NCBI GenBank assembly: GCA_003215415.1
Contig: QCKK01000007.1
Span: 1 to 64,000, forward strand
DNA from: Prochlorococcus sp. AG-409-N21
GTDB lineage: Bacteria; Cyanobacteriota; Cyanobacteriia; PCC-6307; Cyanobiaceae
Direction of reading: 5' to 3'
DNA length: 64,000 nucleotides
Below the pieces are notes generated by a model. It saw only the letters and a list, made by a program, of their open reading frames with translations, was not told where the DNA came from and searched no databases. Of this stretch, positions 45,600 to 55,539 are shown in pieces. Numbering within the stretch: the first letter of the stretch is position 1; the number at the start of each line of letters is the position of its first letter. The translations under genes were made by a program, and so were the position numbers.

Positions 45600-45950
45600 T
45601 CAACTAATTCCCCTAATTAACTCATCAATGGTTAATTCAAGTGGTGACATGTTAAATGAATTTGCTATAGCTTCTAATTGACTAGCTGCAGATTCCAACT
45701 GATCTAAAAAAACCACAATAAAATCCTTTTCTTTCGCCAGATTAACTTGTCTCAGGCACCATTCCTCTCTTAAAGTATTCTCAGGGAAAGGACCTTTACT
45801 GGGGTCTTTAGCAATCATTTTAAAACAAGCCAAACAATGAGCTAGCAATCTCAAATGATGTTTTTCTTTAGCCGATAAAGAGGTAGATTCAATCCGTTTT
45901 ATATCTTCCAAAAGTAAGGAATTGTCTGGTGCAAATGTTTGATTATCCAT
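45600..45950 (-). CDS. Hypothetical protein coupled to sufR (116 residues)
   Basis: No named family is recognised. The protein is helical and soluble: LLLEDIKRIESTSLSAKEKHHLRLLAHCLACFKMIAKD, then WCLRQVNL and a C-terminal amphipathic region (DQLESAASQLEAIANSFNMSPLELTIDELIRG). The ATG at 45950 overlaps the sufR stop by 8 bp, indicating co-translation, so a role around Fe-S homeostasis is plausible but unproven. A longer form from 45980 would overlap sufR further. Confidence 0.7.
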   Translation of the reverse strand: MDNQTFAPDNSLLLEDIKRIESTSLSAKEKHHLRLLAHCLACFKMIAKDPSKGPFPENTLREEWCLRQVNLAKEKDFIVVFLDQLESAASQLEAIANSFNMSPLELTIDELIRGIS

Positions 45951-46590
45951 GTTCATGAATAGGTTGAATATGAAATCCACAAGAATTACCGGATTCCACT
46001 CTCCACTTCAATCTATTAACCTTGCAATCAGGAAAAGCATAGCGAATTATTTGTAATTCCTGATCGCATACAAATGGATATTGCTCTGCAATCTTTGCCA
46101 TTGAACAATGAAATTCATTGATATACCAACCAACACCATCTGGACTCGGGTGACATTCTGACAAATGTCCATCCTTTTTACGCAACTGGACAAGCTTTTG
46201 CATTCTCTTACCTATAGGGCCTGTTCCTATCTGCATCTTGTAAAGATTACCTTTCTCCAAAACCTGCTTCTCCAAAAAAACCTTCAATCCTTCAGGAGAA
46301 AGATTTGCCTCTAACGAAGAAAGCAAATCAACTGCAAAACCCTCGTAGCCATAATTAAAGTGACTTTGACCTTTCGAAGTTAATTCCCAAATATTTGAAG
46401 GTCGGCCTAAGCCATTTTGATTAGTACTAGCCTGAACCAAACCATCAGTTTGAAGGCTTCGAAGATGTCTTCTCATTGCCTGAACTGAAACGCCCAATAG
46501 AGCTGCCAAAGTAGAAGCACTGCTTGAACCTTGCTTCAGGAGCAGCTCAAGAGCGGCTTCTTTAGTAGGAGGTTGAGCATGTACTGTCAT
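45943..46590 (-). CDS. sufR: Iron-sulfur cluster biogenesis repressor
   Basis: SufR represses sufBCDS when it carries an Fe-S cluster. The 215-residue protein has an N-terminal DeoR-like winged helix (ASTLAALLGVSVQAMRRHLRSLQTDGLV) and the C-terminal cluster motif. Its cysteines at about 162, 175, 189 and 204 are spaced C-x12-C-x13-C-x14-C, exactly the spacing reported for SufR. I start at ATG 46590 (MTVHAQPPTKE), shortening a longer open frame by seven residues. It is divergent from sufB, which it presumably controls. Confidence 0.93.
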   Translation of the reverse strand: MTVHAQPPTKEAALELLLKQGSSSASTLAALLGVSVQAMRRHLRSLQTDGLVQASTNQNGLGRPSNIWELTSKGQSHFNYGYEGFAVDLLSSLEANLSPEGLKVFLEKQVLEKGNLYKMQIGTGPIGKRMQKLVQLRKKDGHLSECHPSPDGVGWYINEFHCSMAKIAEQYPFVCDQELQIIRYAFPDCKVNRLKWRVESGNSCGFHIQPIHEHG

Positions 46591-47117
46591 GAAGGACCAA
46601 TTGCTGTACAAAAATTTCTAACCAAAAATTTCATTCCAGCTCATTGCACCTTTTCAACTCTAATCAAAACACCGAGAAAGGATTAATTTGGGAAAGACCC
46701 ATCAAATTCCATTCCCTTAATCAAAACATAAAAACAGCCTTCTGAAGCATGAGCATGCACTTGCATGTTTGAAAGAAGAATGCAAAGGAAGAGTTGAGCA
46801 AAAGTCACAAGGTCTTTCAATGTAAGGACAATGCTCTAGGCTCAATAAACGAAACACTTAGGTTTCCTTTTGGCAATCGAAACTTCCCAATCTTCATGAT
46901 TGACCCATTAGGCCCATAGAACAAAGCCAGATGCCTAACCCCCAGCTCAAGATGCAAATTTTCAGCATCGCTAGAGGCATGCAACTAAGCTTTGCTCAAG
47001 AATATCTATCCCTTGTGCCTTCCTCATGTCCAGAAGTTTTTCTTGATCACTCGACCAGGAAAAACAACATAATTAGACCTTGCCGCCTTGCATTCCACTG
47101 AAACGAGCCAATAAATC
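46591..47117 (+). other. sufR-sufB divergent regulatory spacer
   Basis: This 527-bp gap, long for this genome, holds no convincing gene. It should contain both the sufR and sufB promoters and any SufR operator. I saw no clear CAAC-N6-GTTG site. A short perfect inverted repeat lies at 46754-46767. A 56-codon ATG frame (46931-47101) was considered and rejected. Confidence 0.6.
46754..46767. promoter_or_regulatory. Inverted repeat in the sufR-sufB spacer
   Basis: CATGCA-CT-TGCATG is a perfect 6-bp inverted repeat between the two divergent genes. It could be an operator, but six-base palindromes occur by chance and its spacing to either start is long (about 165 and 350 bp). Confidence 0.35.
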
Positions 47118-48560
47118 ATGAGCAACCAAAACTCGATTGGCGAAATTGTGTCGAAGCCCTATAAATATGGCTTCGTAACTGATATTGAAACAGAAAAATT
47201 CTCTAAGGGAATAAACGAAGAAGTTATTAGGTTGATTTCAGAAAAGAAAAAAGAACCAAAATTTCTACTTGATTTTCGTTTAAGAGCTTATAAGCAATGG
47301 TCAAAAATGAATGAGCCAAACTGGGCAGAGCTTGGCTACCCAAAAATTAATTACCAAGACATTATTTATTATGCTGCTCCAAAAAAATCAGAAAAAAAAT
47401 CTAGCCTAGATGAAGTAGACCCGAAGCTTTTAGAAACTTTTGAAAAACTTGGTATTCCACTAAGTGAGCAAAAGCGTCTTTCTAATGTTGCTGTAGATGC
47501 AGTTTTTGATAGCGTTTCCATAGCCACTACTTACCAAGAAAAGCTTGCAGAGCATGGTGTAATTTTTTGCTCAATAAGTGAAGCAGTTATCAAGTATCCC
47601 GATTTAATTGAGAAATATTTAGGAAGTGTTGTCCCAATAAATGATAATTTCTTTGCAGCACTTAACTCAGCAGTATTCAGTGACGGATCTTTTGTTTTCA
47701 TCCCAAAAGGAATCGAATGTCCAATGGAATTATCATCTTATTTTAGGATTAATTCTGGGGATACGGGTCAATTTGAACGCACCTTAATTGTTGCAGAAGA
47801 AGCTTCCTCGGTAAGTTATTTAGAAGGATGCACAGCCCCAATGTTTGATACAAATACACTTCATGCAGCGGTAGTTGAATTAATCACTCTTGATGACGCT
47901 TCAATTAAATACTCAACAGTGCAAAACTGGTATTCTGGCAATGAGGAAGGTATTGGAGGGATTTATAATTTTGTCACTAAAAGAGGTCATTGTAGAGGCA
48001 AAAGAAGTAAAATTAGTTGGTCACAAGTTGAAACAGGCTCAGCTATTACATGGAAATATCCTAGCTGTATTTTGCAAGGCAAAGAATCGATAGGTGAGTT
48101 TTATTCAGTTGCTTTAACGAACAACTATCAAAAAGCTGATACAGGTACAAAAATGATACATATTGGGGAAAATACTCGTTCGACAATCGTTAGCAAAGGT
48201 ATTAGCGCTGGAAGATCTAGTAATAGCTATCGTGGACTGGTACAGATGGGTCCAAATTCCAAAGGTTCGAAAAATTATAGTCAATGTGATTCGATGCTCA
48301 TTGGAGATCAAGCTTCAGCCAATACTTATCCCTACATAAGATCTCAGCAGCCACAATCAAGTATTGAGCATGAAGCGAGTACTTGTAGAATATCAGAAGA
48401 ACAATTGTTCTATTTGCAAAGCAGAGGCATTGGATTTGAAGAAGCTGTTTCAATGATGGTTAGCGGATTTTGTCGAGATGTATTTAATGAATTGCCCATG
48501 GAATTTGCTGCAGAGGCAGATAAGCTCCTTGCTCTAAAACTAGAAGGGTCCGTTGGATGA
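47118..48560 (+). CDS. sufB: Fe-S cluster assembly scaffold SufB
   Basis: SufB is the scaffold of the SufBCD complex that builds Fe-S clusters. The 480-residue beta-helix protein has [42 protein letters not shown], the block [57 protein letters not shown] and [22 protein letters not shown], all typical. The C-terminus ends with [18 protein letters not shown]. It opens the sufBCDS operon. Confidence 0.96.
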   Translation: MSNQNSIGEIVSKPYKYGFVTDIETEKFSKGINEEVIRLISEKKKEPKFLLDFRLRAYKQWSKMNEPNWAELGYPKINYQDIIYYAAPKKSEKKSSLDEVDPKLLETFEKLGIPLSEQKRLSNVAVDAVFDSVSIATTYQEKLAEHGVIFCSISEAVIKYPDLIEKYLGSVVPINDNFFAALNSAVFSDGSFVFIPKGIECPMELSSYFRINSGDTGQFERTLIVAEEASSVSYLEGCTAPMFDTNTLHAAVVELITLDDASIKYSTVQNWYSGNEEGIGGIYNFVTKRGHCRGKRSKISWSQVETGSAITWKYPSCILQGKESIGEFYSVALTNNYQKADTGTKMIHIGENTRSTIVSKGISAGRSSNSYRGLVQMGPNSKGSKNYSQCDSMLIGDQASANTYPYIRSQQPQSSIEHEASTCRISEEQLFYLQSRGIGFEEAVSMMVSGFCRDVFNELPMEFAAEADKLLALKLEGSVG

Positions 48561-48616
48561 TTAATCACAAATAAGCATCTTTTTCTTAATTCTCCAAATT
48601 TTATTTTTTTACCGAA

Positions 48617-49405
48617 GTGATTATTTCAGACTCAAAATTAATTCTTGAAATCAAAAATCTTCATGCGCGTATTGAAGATAAGCCAATACTTAAAGGAGTC
48701 AATCTTCAGGTCAAAGAAGGAGAAATTCATGCACTAATGGGAAGAAATGGAAGTGGAAAAAGTACATTGGCCAAGATACTTGCCGGCCATCCTTCCTATA
48801 AGATCACTGAAGGTCAAATCACTTTTCAAGATAAGAATCTTTTAACGCTAGAACCAGAAGAAAGAGCAAGAATGGGAATATTCCTAGGGTTTCAATATCC
48901 AGTGGAAATTCCAGGTGTAAGTAATTTGGAATTTCTTCGCGTTGCTACAAATACACGTCGAAGTGCAAGACAGCAAGAGGAGCTAGATACTTTTGAATTC
49001 GAAGACTTCGTTCATTCAAAGCTGGAAGTGGTTCAAATGGATCCTGTATTTCTTGAGCGCAGTATTAATGAAGGTTTCTCAGGCGGCGAAAAAAAACGGA
49101 ATGAAATTCTGCAAATGGCACTTCTTGAACCAATCATTTCTATACTTGATGAAACAGATTCTGGGCTTGATATTGATGCTCTGCGAATAGTCGCATCAGG
49201 CGTAAATCAACTTTCTTCTCCACAAACTGCGACGCTTCTAATTACACATTACCAAAGGCTCCTAAATGAAATAACACCTGATTTTGTACATGTAATGGCA
49301 GATGGTGAAATTCAGCGAACTGGTGGTTCTGAACTAGCATTAGAATTAGAAAAATCAGGGTATGAATGGATAGACAGAGCTGTGAAAGTGGGAGAATCTG
49401 AATAA
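48617..49405 (+). CDS. sufC: Fe-S assembly ATPase SufC
   Basis: SufC is the ABC-type ATPase of the SufBCD complex. The 262-residue protein has Walker [22 protein letters not shown], the SufC-specific Q-loop region [15 protein letters not shown], signature [18 protein letters not shown] and Walker [20 protein letters not shown] with H-loop ITHYQRLL. The start is GTG 48617, about 56 bases after sufB ends. It precedes sufD by two bases. Confidence 0.95.
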   Translation: MIISDSKLILEIKNLHARIEDKPILKGVNLQVKEGEIHALMGRNGSGKSTLAKILAGHPSYKITEGQITFQDKNLLTLEPEERARMGIFLGFQYPVEIPGVSNLEFLRVATNTRRSARQQEELDTFEFEDFVHSKLEVVQMDPVFLERSINEGFSGGEKKRNEILQMALLEPIISILDETDSGLDIDALRIVASGVNQLSSPQTATLLITHYQRLLNEITPDFVHVMADGEIQRTGGSELALELEKSGYEWIDRAVKVGESE

Positions 49406-49407
49406 TT

Positions 49408-50652
49408 ATGCTGAACTCTAACGAGTGGTTAACATCTCTTCCCGATCCAAAAGGCAAGCTGAAAGAAGTACAAGTGCGTGGTCGCAAGTCTCTTCCAAAC
49501 ATCGATTCCCCTTCAAAGAAAAATGAAATATGGAGGCTTACAAATCTAGATAGACTAAAAGCTATTTTTGATCTTCCGATTGCATTTAAAGGATCAGAAT
49601 CTGAAGAAAACAGAGCAGAATATTGGCCAGATTCTCCAGAGCCTGTATTTAGAATTTCATTAGACCCTAATGAGGATTCAATAGAATCAATTAAATTGCC
49701 CGAGGGGATTCGACTTCTAAATAATAACGAAATAGAGCAAATATTAGGTCATGTTGTTAATCGTTGTGAATGCAATAATAACTGGCTAGTAACTATAAAT
49801 AAGGCGTCATCTTATCATTTGCTAGCCTTAAAGATACAAGGCAGATCTATACCTCCTCTTGAAATAATCATGCCTTCATATCGAGGAAGATTATCATCAA
49901 CTCGGGTTTTAATAATACTTGAAGAGAATACTGAACTAGATCTATTGCAAGTCTTTCTGGGTACTAATAATTCTGCACATAGTAACATAACAGAAATACA
50001 TTTAGACCAAGAGGCAAAGCTAAATCATGGAGTAATTGCAGATGGAGATGGATCATCAAGCTTGATGGGACAAATTTTAGTTGAGCAGAAAACAAGAAGT
50101 GAATATTATTTAACAAACGTACTTAAAGGCTTGTTTTTAGGTCGGCTTGAACCTTATGTCGTCCAATCTGATGGAAAAGCAAAAACATCCTTACGGGGTC
50201 TTCAGATCTCAAACAAACTTGAACAAATAGGTACTTATTCGAATATTCGTTTTGATGGACCTGAAGGAGATTTAGATCAACTGCAAAAAGCAGTTGCCAC
50301 AGATTCTTCACATTGTGTTTTTAACGGCCAAATAATAGTTCCTAGGCACGCACAAAGAACAAATGCATCTCAATTGAGTAGAAATCTACTTTTATCGAGT
50401 CGTGCAAGAATTGATACTAAACCAGAGCTAGCAATTGTTGCCGATGATGTGAGATGCACGCATGGAGCAACCGTGAGTCAACTTCAAGATGAAGAGCTTT
50501 TTTATATGAGAAGTAGAGGTATATCCATAAAAGAATCAATGCAAATGCTTCTTAAAGGTTACTGTGAGGATGTACTTTCATCATTACCATTAAAAGCTAA
50601 AAGATGGTTTGAAATCGATCAATTAATTACCAGCAGCAAAGAATCAACGTAG
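49408..50652 (+). CDS. sufD: Fe-S cluster assembly protein SufD
   Basis: SufD pairs with SufB and aids iron entry. The 414-residue protein is a beta-helix with RGRSIPPLEIIMPSYRGRLSSTRVLI, ITEIHLDQEAKLNHGVIADGDG, FDGPEGDLDQLQKAVATDSSHCVFNGQIIVPRHAQRTNASQLSRNLLLSSRARIDTKPELAIVADDVRCTHGATVSQLQDEELFYMRSRGI. It is shorter than SufB and lacks the scaffold cysteine set. Its stop overlaps the sufS start by one base. Confidence 0.94.
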   Translation: MLNSNEWLTSLPDPKGKLKEVQVRGRKSLPNIDSPSKKNEIWRLTNLDRLKAIFDLPIAFKGSESEENRAEYWPDSPEPVFRISLDPNEDSIESIKLPEGIRLLNNNEIEQILGHVVNRCECNNNWLVTINKASSYHLLALKIQGRSIPPLEIIMPSYRGRLSSTRVLIILEENTELDLLQVFLGTNNSAHSNITEIHLDQEAKLNHGVIADGDGSSSLMGQILVEQKTRSEYYLTNVLKGLFLGRLEPYVVQSDGKAKTSLRGLQISNKLEQIGTYSNIRFDGPEGDLDQLQKAVATDSSHCVFNGQIIVPRHAQRTNASQLSRNLLLSSRARIDTKPELAIVADDVRCTHGATVSQLQDEELFYMRSRGISIKESMQMLLKGYCEDVLSSLPLKAKRWFEIDQLITSSKEST

Positions 50653-51899
50653 TGAACAAAACCTTAGCCGAAATTACTCGAACGGATTTCCCTCTGCTGC
50701 AAAATTACTCCAGAGGAGATCAGAATTTGATCTATTTTGATCATGCAGCAACTAGCCAGAAGCCCTTTAAAGTGATCAAAGATCTAGAAACTTACTATAG
50801 CTATTGGAATGCAAATGTTCATAGAGGTGCACATCAACTAAGTGCAAAAGCGACACAAGATTTCGAGAAATCTAGAATCATAACGGCCAATTTTGTAGGC
50901 TCTAATTCACCAGAGGAAATTATATTTACAAGAAATGCTACGGAAGCAATTAATCTTGTATCAAGGTCATGGGGAGATAAAGAAATAAAAGAAGGTGACG
51001 AAATTATACTTACAATTATGGAACATCATAGCAATTTAGTTCCATGGCAATTACTTTCTGAAAGAACAGGATGCATTCTTAAATATGCAGGCATAACTGA
51101 GTCTGGAGAACTAGACATAGATGATTTAAAAAATAAACTAACTAACAGAACGAAATTAATTTCTCTTGTACATATCAGCAATGTACTGGGATGTTGTAAT
51201 CCAATTGCAGAGGTCAGCAAGCTTGCTAAAGCTGTGAATGCAAATGTTTTAGTTGATGCTTGTCAAAGTCTTGCTCATCAATCAATCAACGTTAGGAAAT
51301 TAGGTATTGATTTCCTTGTTGGTTCCTCCCACAAGTTATGTGGTCCGACTGGTATAGGGTTCCTTTGGGCCAAAGAAGAAATTCTAGAAGAAATGCCACC
51401 TTTTTTAGGTGGTGGGGAAATGATTCAAGATGTATTTTTAGAAAAAAGCACCTGGGCTGATTTACCACATAAATTTGAAGCAGGTACGCCTGCAATTGGA
51501 GAAGCAATTGGAATGGGATCTGCTCTGAAATATTTAGAGAAAATTGGAATGGACAATATTCAAGCATGGGAAAAAATATTAATTAATCATATGTTCAACA
51601 AATTGAGTAATATTAGAGATCTAACAATACTTGGACCAACTCCAACTATACAACCTAAAAGAGGTGCCTTGGCAACATTTCATATAAAAGGTGTACATGC
51701 CAATGATATAGCAGAGATTTTAGATGCTAAAAATATTTGCATAAGAAGTGGTCATCATTGCTGTCAACCTTTACATAGGTACTATGGAATAGCCTCTTCA
51801 GCAAGAGCAAGTCTTAGCTTTACTTCAACAATGGAAGAGATTGATACCTTCGTTGAAGAATTGATAGAAACAATCGACTTTCTAAAAAGTAATAGTTAA
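50652..51899 (+). CDS. sufS: Cysteine desulfurase SufS
   Basis: SufS takes sulfur from cysteine for cluster assembly. The 415-residue PLP protein has FDHAATSQKPFKVI, GAHQLSAKATQDFEKSR, TIMEHHSNLVPWQLL, the PLP lysine in FLVGSSHKLCGPTGIGFLW and the active-site cysteine in IRSGHHCCQPLHRYYG. The start is GTG 50652, overlapping the sufD stop by one base. The gene is convergent with the S9 peptidase, with a 4-bp overlap. Confidence 0.95.
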   Translation: MNKTLAEITRTDFPLLQNYSRGDQNLIYFDHAATSQKPFKVIKDLETYYSYWNANVHRGAHQLSAKATQDFEKSRIITANFVGSNSPEEIIFTRNATEAINLVSRSWGDKEIKEGDEIILTIMEHHSNLVPWQLLSERTGCILKYAGITESGELDIDDLKNKLTNRTKLISLVHISNVLGCCNPIAEVSKLAKAVNANVLVDACQSLAHQSINVRKLGIDFLVGSSHKLCGPTGIGFLWAKEEILEEMPPFLGGGEMIQDVFLEKSTWADLPHKFEAGTPAIGEAIGMGSALKYLEKIGMDNIQAWEKILINHMFNKLSNIRDLTILGPTPTIQPKRGALATFHIKGVHANDIAEILDAKNICIRSGHHCCQPLHRYYGIASSARASLSFTSTMEEIDTFVEELIETIDFLKSNS

Positions 51900-53854
51900 A
51901 GATTTAAGTGTTTACGAAAAAACTCTTCGGTAGCTTCTAGAACCAAGATTTGCACATCACCATCTCTAAACCCATGAGCCTCATCCGGAAAAGTTAATAG
52001 CTCTACTGGAACATTATTTTTACTTAACGCATCTACAATGAATTGCGATTGCTCTGGTAAAACAACCTTATCTTTCATACCTTGAAAAAAAATCACAGGA
52101 CAACTAATATTTTCTACATGAAATAGAGGTGAGCGTTGCTTATATAAGCTCTCATTTAAAGGCAAAGATCCAATTAAACTATCTAGATAGCCTGATTCAA
52201 AACGATGAGTCTCCTTAGCCAAAGAAAGTAAGTCACTAACACCATACCTACATGCACCAACTTGGAAGATATCTGTGAAACATAGGCAAGCCAATGTAGT
52301 AAATCCGCCTGCACTTCCTCCTTCTATTGCAATGCGGTCTGGTTGGGCCTTTCCACAAGCTATTAAAGATGATGCTGCTGCTGCACAATCATATACATCA
52401 ACTACGCCCCAACCTCCATTTAATCTTTCTCTATAAGAACGACCAAAACCAGTCGATCCTCCGTAATTAACATCAACTACGCCCCAACCTCTTGATGTCC
52501 AAAACTGAATTCCCAAACTCAATCCAGTCCTAGCCATACCAGTAGGTCCACTATGACTTTTTACTAGCAAAGGAGCTGCTTTATTTTTTTGAGTTTTTGG
52601 TGGGTAATACCATGCATGTGTAGGTTCACCTTTGAAACCATCAAACCAAAAAGCCTCAGGAGTACTTATTTGATCATCATGAAGTACTTTTTTGCCTGCT
52701 AATTGATTTGTCCATGTTCCATTGGAGAGATCTATTTCCAACAAACTTGAACCTTGAAAAGGATTGCTAGCTATACATACAGCCTTCTCTCCTTGAGCAT
52801 TTAAGCCAGAAAGATCATTAAAAGGTTGTTCCAAAGTTTGAATATTTCCTTTCATATCCAAAGATTTGATGCACCACTCTCCTTTCTCACAAGCAATTAC
52901 AAGTAGTCCTTCCCCAGTTGAGGCAGTTGTGCTCATTCCAAAAACCCACTGGGGGAATGCTGTTTCTGCAAGCATTGGCCACAAGCATCTCCAAGCATCA
53001 GTCTTCGTTGCTGTAATCCCAGAAGTCAAAATCATTAAATTCCACCATCCTGTGCTGTCTTCAGAAACTACTAAGTCTCCACTGGGTAGCCATATAGGTT
53101 GAAAAACAGACTTTTGTTTTTCTTTGCCAGATTTACTGCCTGCTAAAAATTTCTTTTCGCGAATTTGACCCAGATCATCTAAACAGCCCCACCAAAGCTG
53201 GCCAGAGTCCCATGGCATTGAGGGCCTTTGCCATTCCAGCCAAGCCAATTGCGACCCATCACAACTAAGCGCTGCATAACCAAGGAAATCATCCGCGCAA
53301 TAGAGAATCTTCGGGCTCTGGAGTTCTTTGGAAAGAGAAACCTCAACAAAAAAATCCTTTTGGTTCCTTTCCATAACACCTATCCATCGATTCCTCCGCA
53401 GATCAATCAATCCATCAGCAAAATTTGCTTCATTGTCCCGAGCAATACAAATAGGATTAGCTACAGGTGTAAACCATTGGCCTGGTTCATGCTTTTTGGG
53501 AACCATCCCGAACCAACGCTGAAACCAAAGAGCACCTTCAGTACTCTCATCAACCCAAACCATGAAGAGTTCATGTTTTTGAGAAGCTATTGAGACTGGA
53601 CCTCCGCCATATTCATGTACTCGACTACGCAGATTTATTGGCGAAGGAGTTAATTCTTGGGGAATTAACTGTGGGCATCCCCATGGTCGAATCAAAGCAG
53701 TTGTCCGACCTTTCTCAAAAGGTCTTTGTTCTAGCCAAAAAACCCAATCACCAATAATTCTCGGTTCTTTCAGCGTAGGAACTTTGCCTAAAGCAGTAGA
53801 AGCTGCAAGAGGTTGAGGACCATTTTGAATATCGTTGATACCACTACCAATCAT
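51896..53854 (-). CDS. S9-family serine peptidase (prolyl-oligopeptidase type)
   Basis: The 652-residue protein pairs a beta-propeller N-terminal part with an alpha/beta-hydrolase C-terminal part. The catalytic Ser sits in IAIEGGSAGGFTTLACL, the Asp in FFQGMKDKVVLPEQSQ and the His in LLTFPDEAHGFRDGD. Such enzymes cleave peptides after proline or act as acylaminoacyl peptidases. No signal peptide is visible. It contains two WGVVDV segments encoded by an exact 22-bp direct repeat 75 bp apart. The end overlaps sufS by 4 bp. Confidence 0.9.
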   Translation of the reverse strand: MIGSGINDIQNGPQPLAASTALGKVPTLKEPRIIGDWVFWLEQRPFEKGRTTALIRPWGCPQLIPQELTPSPINLRSRVHEYGGGPVSIASQKHELFMVWVDESTEGALWFQRWFGMVPKKHEPGQWFTPVANPICIARDNEANFADGLIDLRRNRWIGVMERNQKDFFVEVSLSKELQSPKILYCADDFLGYAALSCDGSQLAWLEWQRPSMPWDSGQLWWGCLDDLGQIREKKFLAGSKSGKEKQKSVFQPIWLPSGDLVVSEDSTGWWNLMILTSGITATKTDAWRCLWPMLAETAFPQWVFGMSTTASTGEGLLVIACEKGEWCIKSLDMKGNIQTLEQPFNDLSGLNAQGEKAVCIASNPFQGSSLLEIDLSNGTWTNQLAGKKVLHDDQISTPEAFWFDGFKGEPTHAWYYPPKTQKNKAAPLLVKSHSGPTGMARTGLSLGIQFWTSRGWGVVDVNYGGSTGFGRSYRERLNGGWGVVDVYDCAAAASSLIACGKAQPDRIAIEGGSAGGFTTLACLCFTDIFQVGACRYGVSDLLSLAKETHRFESGYLDSLIGSLPLNESLYKQRSPLFHVENISCPVIFFQGMKDKVVLPEQSQFIVDALSKNNVPVELLTFPDEAHGFRDGDVQILVLEATEEFFRKHLNL

Positions 53855-53887
53855 TTCTAAACATTTTAAGCGGGAAATTCATTAAAA

Positions 53888-54529
53888 ATGCTTAGAATCA
53901 TTGAAGCGGTAGTGAAACTTTCCTTGTCTAAAAGTTTTGCGCAATTAGCAAGAACTGCTGAGAAGAGCAAATCTTCGGTTGCAGTCTCTAAAGATCCACT
54001 GGAAATCCCTCCTTTAGAAATTCATACGCTAGGAAATAAGGGGTTGCGGCAAAATGCAAGGCGGATCAGCAAAGTAGACGAATCGATTCGAGAACTTGCA
54101 AGAAATATGCTGCGAAGCATGTATTCAGCAAAGGGTATTGGTCTAGCAGCGCCACAGATTGGTGTTCACAAACAACTTTTGGTTATAGACCTCGATCTCG
54201 AATCTTCTTCAACACCTCCTTTAATATTGATAAATCCTGAAATTTCTGGGGCCAGTGCAAGTTTAGAAACATATGAGGAAGGCTGCCTAAGTATCCCAGG
54301 TGTTTACTTGAATGTAGTGCGCCCTTCAGCAATAACCCTTAGCTATCGTGATGAAATGGGACGACCAAAAAAGATGAAGGCCGATGGTCTGATCGCAAGA
54401 TGTATTCAACATGAAATGGATCATCTAAATGGTGTTCTTTTCGTAGATAGGGTGTCTAATGAAGAAGAGCTTCAAAATGCTTTAAAAGAAAATGGTTTCA
54501 ATAATCAGCATGTAAATCCTATCCTATAA
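53888..54529 (+). CDS. def: Peptide deformylase
   Basis: Def removes the formyl group from new proteins. The 213-residue protein has the three motifs GIGLAAPQIGV (about 82-92), EEGCLSIPGVY and IQHEMDHLNGVLFVDRV, with metal ligands Cys in EGCLS and the two His of HEMDH. The N-terminal 45 residues are an extension typical of the cyanobacterial and plastid class. It is divergent from the S9 peptidase. Confidence 0.95.
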   Translation: MLRIIEAVVKLSLSKSFAQLARTAEKSKSSVAVSKDPLEIPPLEIHTLGNKGLRQNARRISKVDESIRELARNMLRSMYSAKGIGLAAPQIGVHKQLLVIDLDLESSSTPPLILINPEISGASASLETYEEGCLSIPGVYLNVVRPSAITLSYRDEMGRPKKMKADGLIARCIQHEMDHLNGVLFVDRVSNEEELQNALKENGFNNQHVNPIL

Positions 54530-54662
54530 ATAATATTTTTTGAGAACTATAGAAAAGACTCAGTAAATATTTTATTTGCTCAATTCATTAGCAATAGAAG
54601 GTTCTTAAACTATAGACTAAACAAATCAAAAATAATCAATAATTAGCCAATTTCTAAAATCA

Positions 54663-54872
54663 GTGAAATTACTCGCTGCACAATCTGCTAAAAAGTCGAA
54701 ACTAAAAATAGAAGCAATCAAGTCATCCCATGGCAAAAACTTTCAAGGCATTCGAGCTTGGCTAGCAGAAGCGCTGGAATTCACGATCGAGGCCTCAACT
54801 AACATCAAACGCCAACCTCCACCAATAGGCCCACAACCATATTCAGAGAAGCCAGAAAAAGGTCAATTTTAA
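54663..54872 (+). CDS. Small hypothetical protein (69 residues)
   Basis: The 69-residue soluble protein has a basic N-terminus (KLLAAQSAKKSKLKIEAIKSSHGKN), a Trp-containing helix (FQGIRAWLAEALEFTIEAS) and a Pro-rich C-terminus (KRQPPPIGPQPYSEKPE). It is preceded by a short spacer with a GTG start at 54663. No family is recognised. The complete frame and non-repetitive content argue for a real gene. Confidence 0.55.
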   Translation: MKLLAAQSAKKSKLKIEAIKSSHGKNFQGIRAWLAEALEFTIEASTNIKRQPPPIGPQPYSEKPEKGQF

Positions 54873-54981
54873 TCTAACTAGAAATCTCTTTTCAAACTAT
54901 TTTACTTAAAATCCACTAATTATAAAAAGAAGTAGAAGTAGAAGTATATAAACGAAGGTGGGTGTATTATTATAATCCAAA

Positions 54982-55335
54982 ATGAGTAATTTCATGACAG
55001 GTACTACAATTTTTGATAGCATACTTAAAGGAGAAATACCCTGTGATGAGGTATATAGTGATGAGCATTGCCTTGCCTTTCGTGATATACAACCTCAAGC
55101 ACCAGTTCATATACTTGTTATCCCAAGAACCCGATTAATTAATTTAAACTACGCAGAATTAGAGGATAAGGAATTACTTGGACATTTATTAATAATAGCT
55201 GCGCGGGTGGCAAAGCAAGAAAGCTTAGAAAACTGGAGGGCAGTTATTAATAATGGAGATAAAGCCGGGCAAACTGTTTTTCACCTTCATATTCATGTTA
55301 TTGGTGGAAGAAATCTAGCTTGGCCTCCTGGGTAG
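54982..55335 (+). CDS. HIT-family nucleotide-binding protein
   Basis: The 117-residue protein has the histidine triad HLHIHVIGG near the C-terminus, with DSILKGEIPCDEVYSDEHCLAFRDIQPQAPVHILVIPR at the N-terminus. HIT proteins of this class hydrolyse nucleotide phosphoramidates. The first ATG 54982 is used; a second ATG four codons later is an alternative. About 110 bp separate it from the upstream small gene. Confidence 0.92.
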   Translation: MSNFMTGTTIFDSILKGEIPCDEVYSDEHCLAFRDIQPQAPVHILVIPRTRLINLNYAELEDKELLGHLLIIAARVAKQESLENWRAVINNGDKAGQTVFHLHIHVIGGRNLAWPPG

Positions 55336-55539
55336 GAGACAAGTTTAAAATCCAACAAAATAGCTCAATTTAAATTAGTTCTTAAGAGGATATTTAAAGC
55401 AAGAGAAATCTTTCATTCCCAAAGCCAAGTTAGATGGAAAAAAGAATTTTCTTAAGAAAAAATATCGATAATTTCCAAGCTAGAGGGTTGCGTAAAAAAA
55501 TACTAGCGGGATGCTGGACAAAACTAGTAGTTCTATGGC

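Noticed and set aside
46931-47101. 56-codon ATG frame just before sufB
   Set aside because: No conserved-looking sequence, no ribosome-binding site and a biased composition; it lies in the regulatory spacer and is better read as non-coding.
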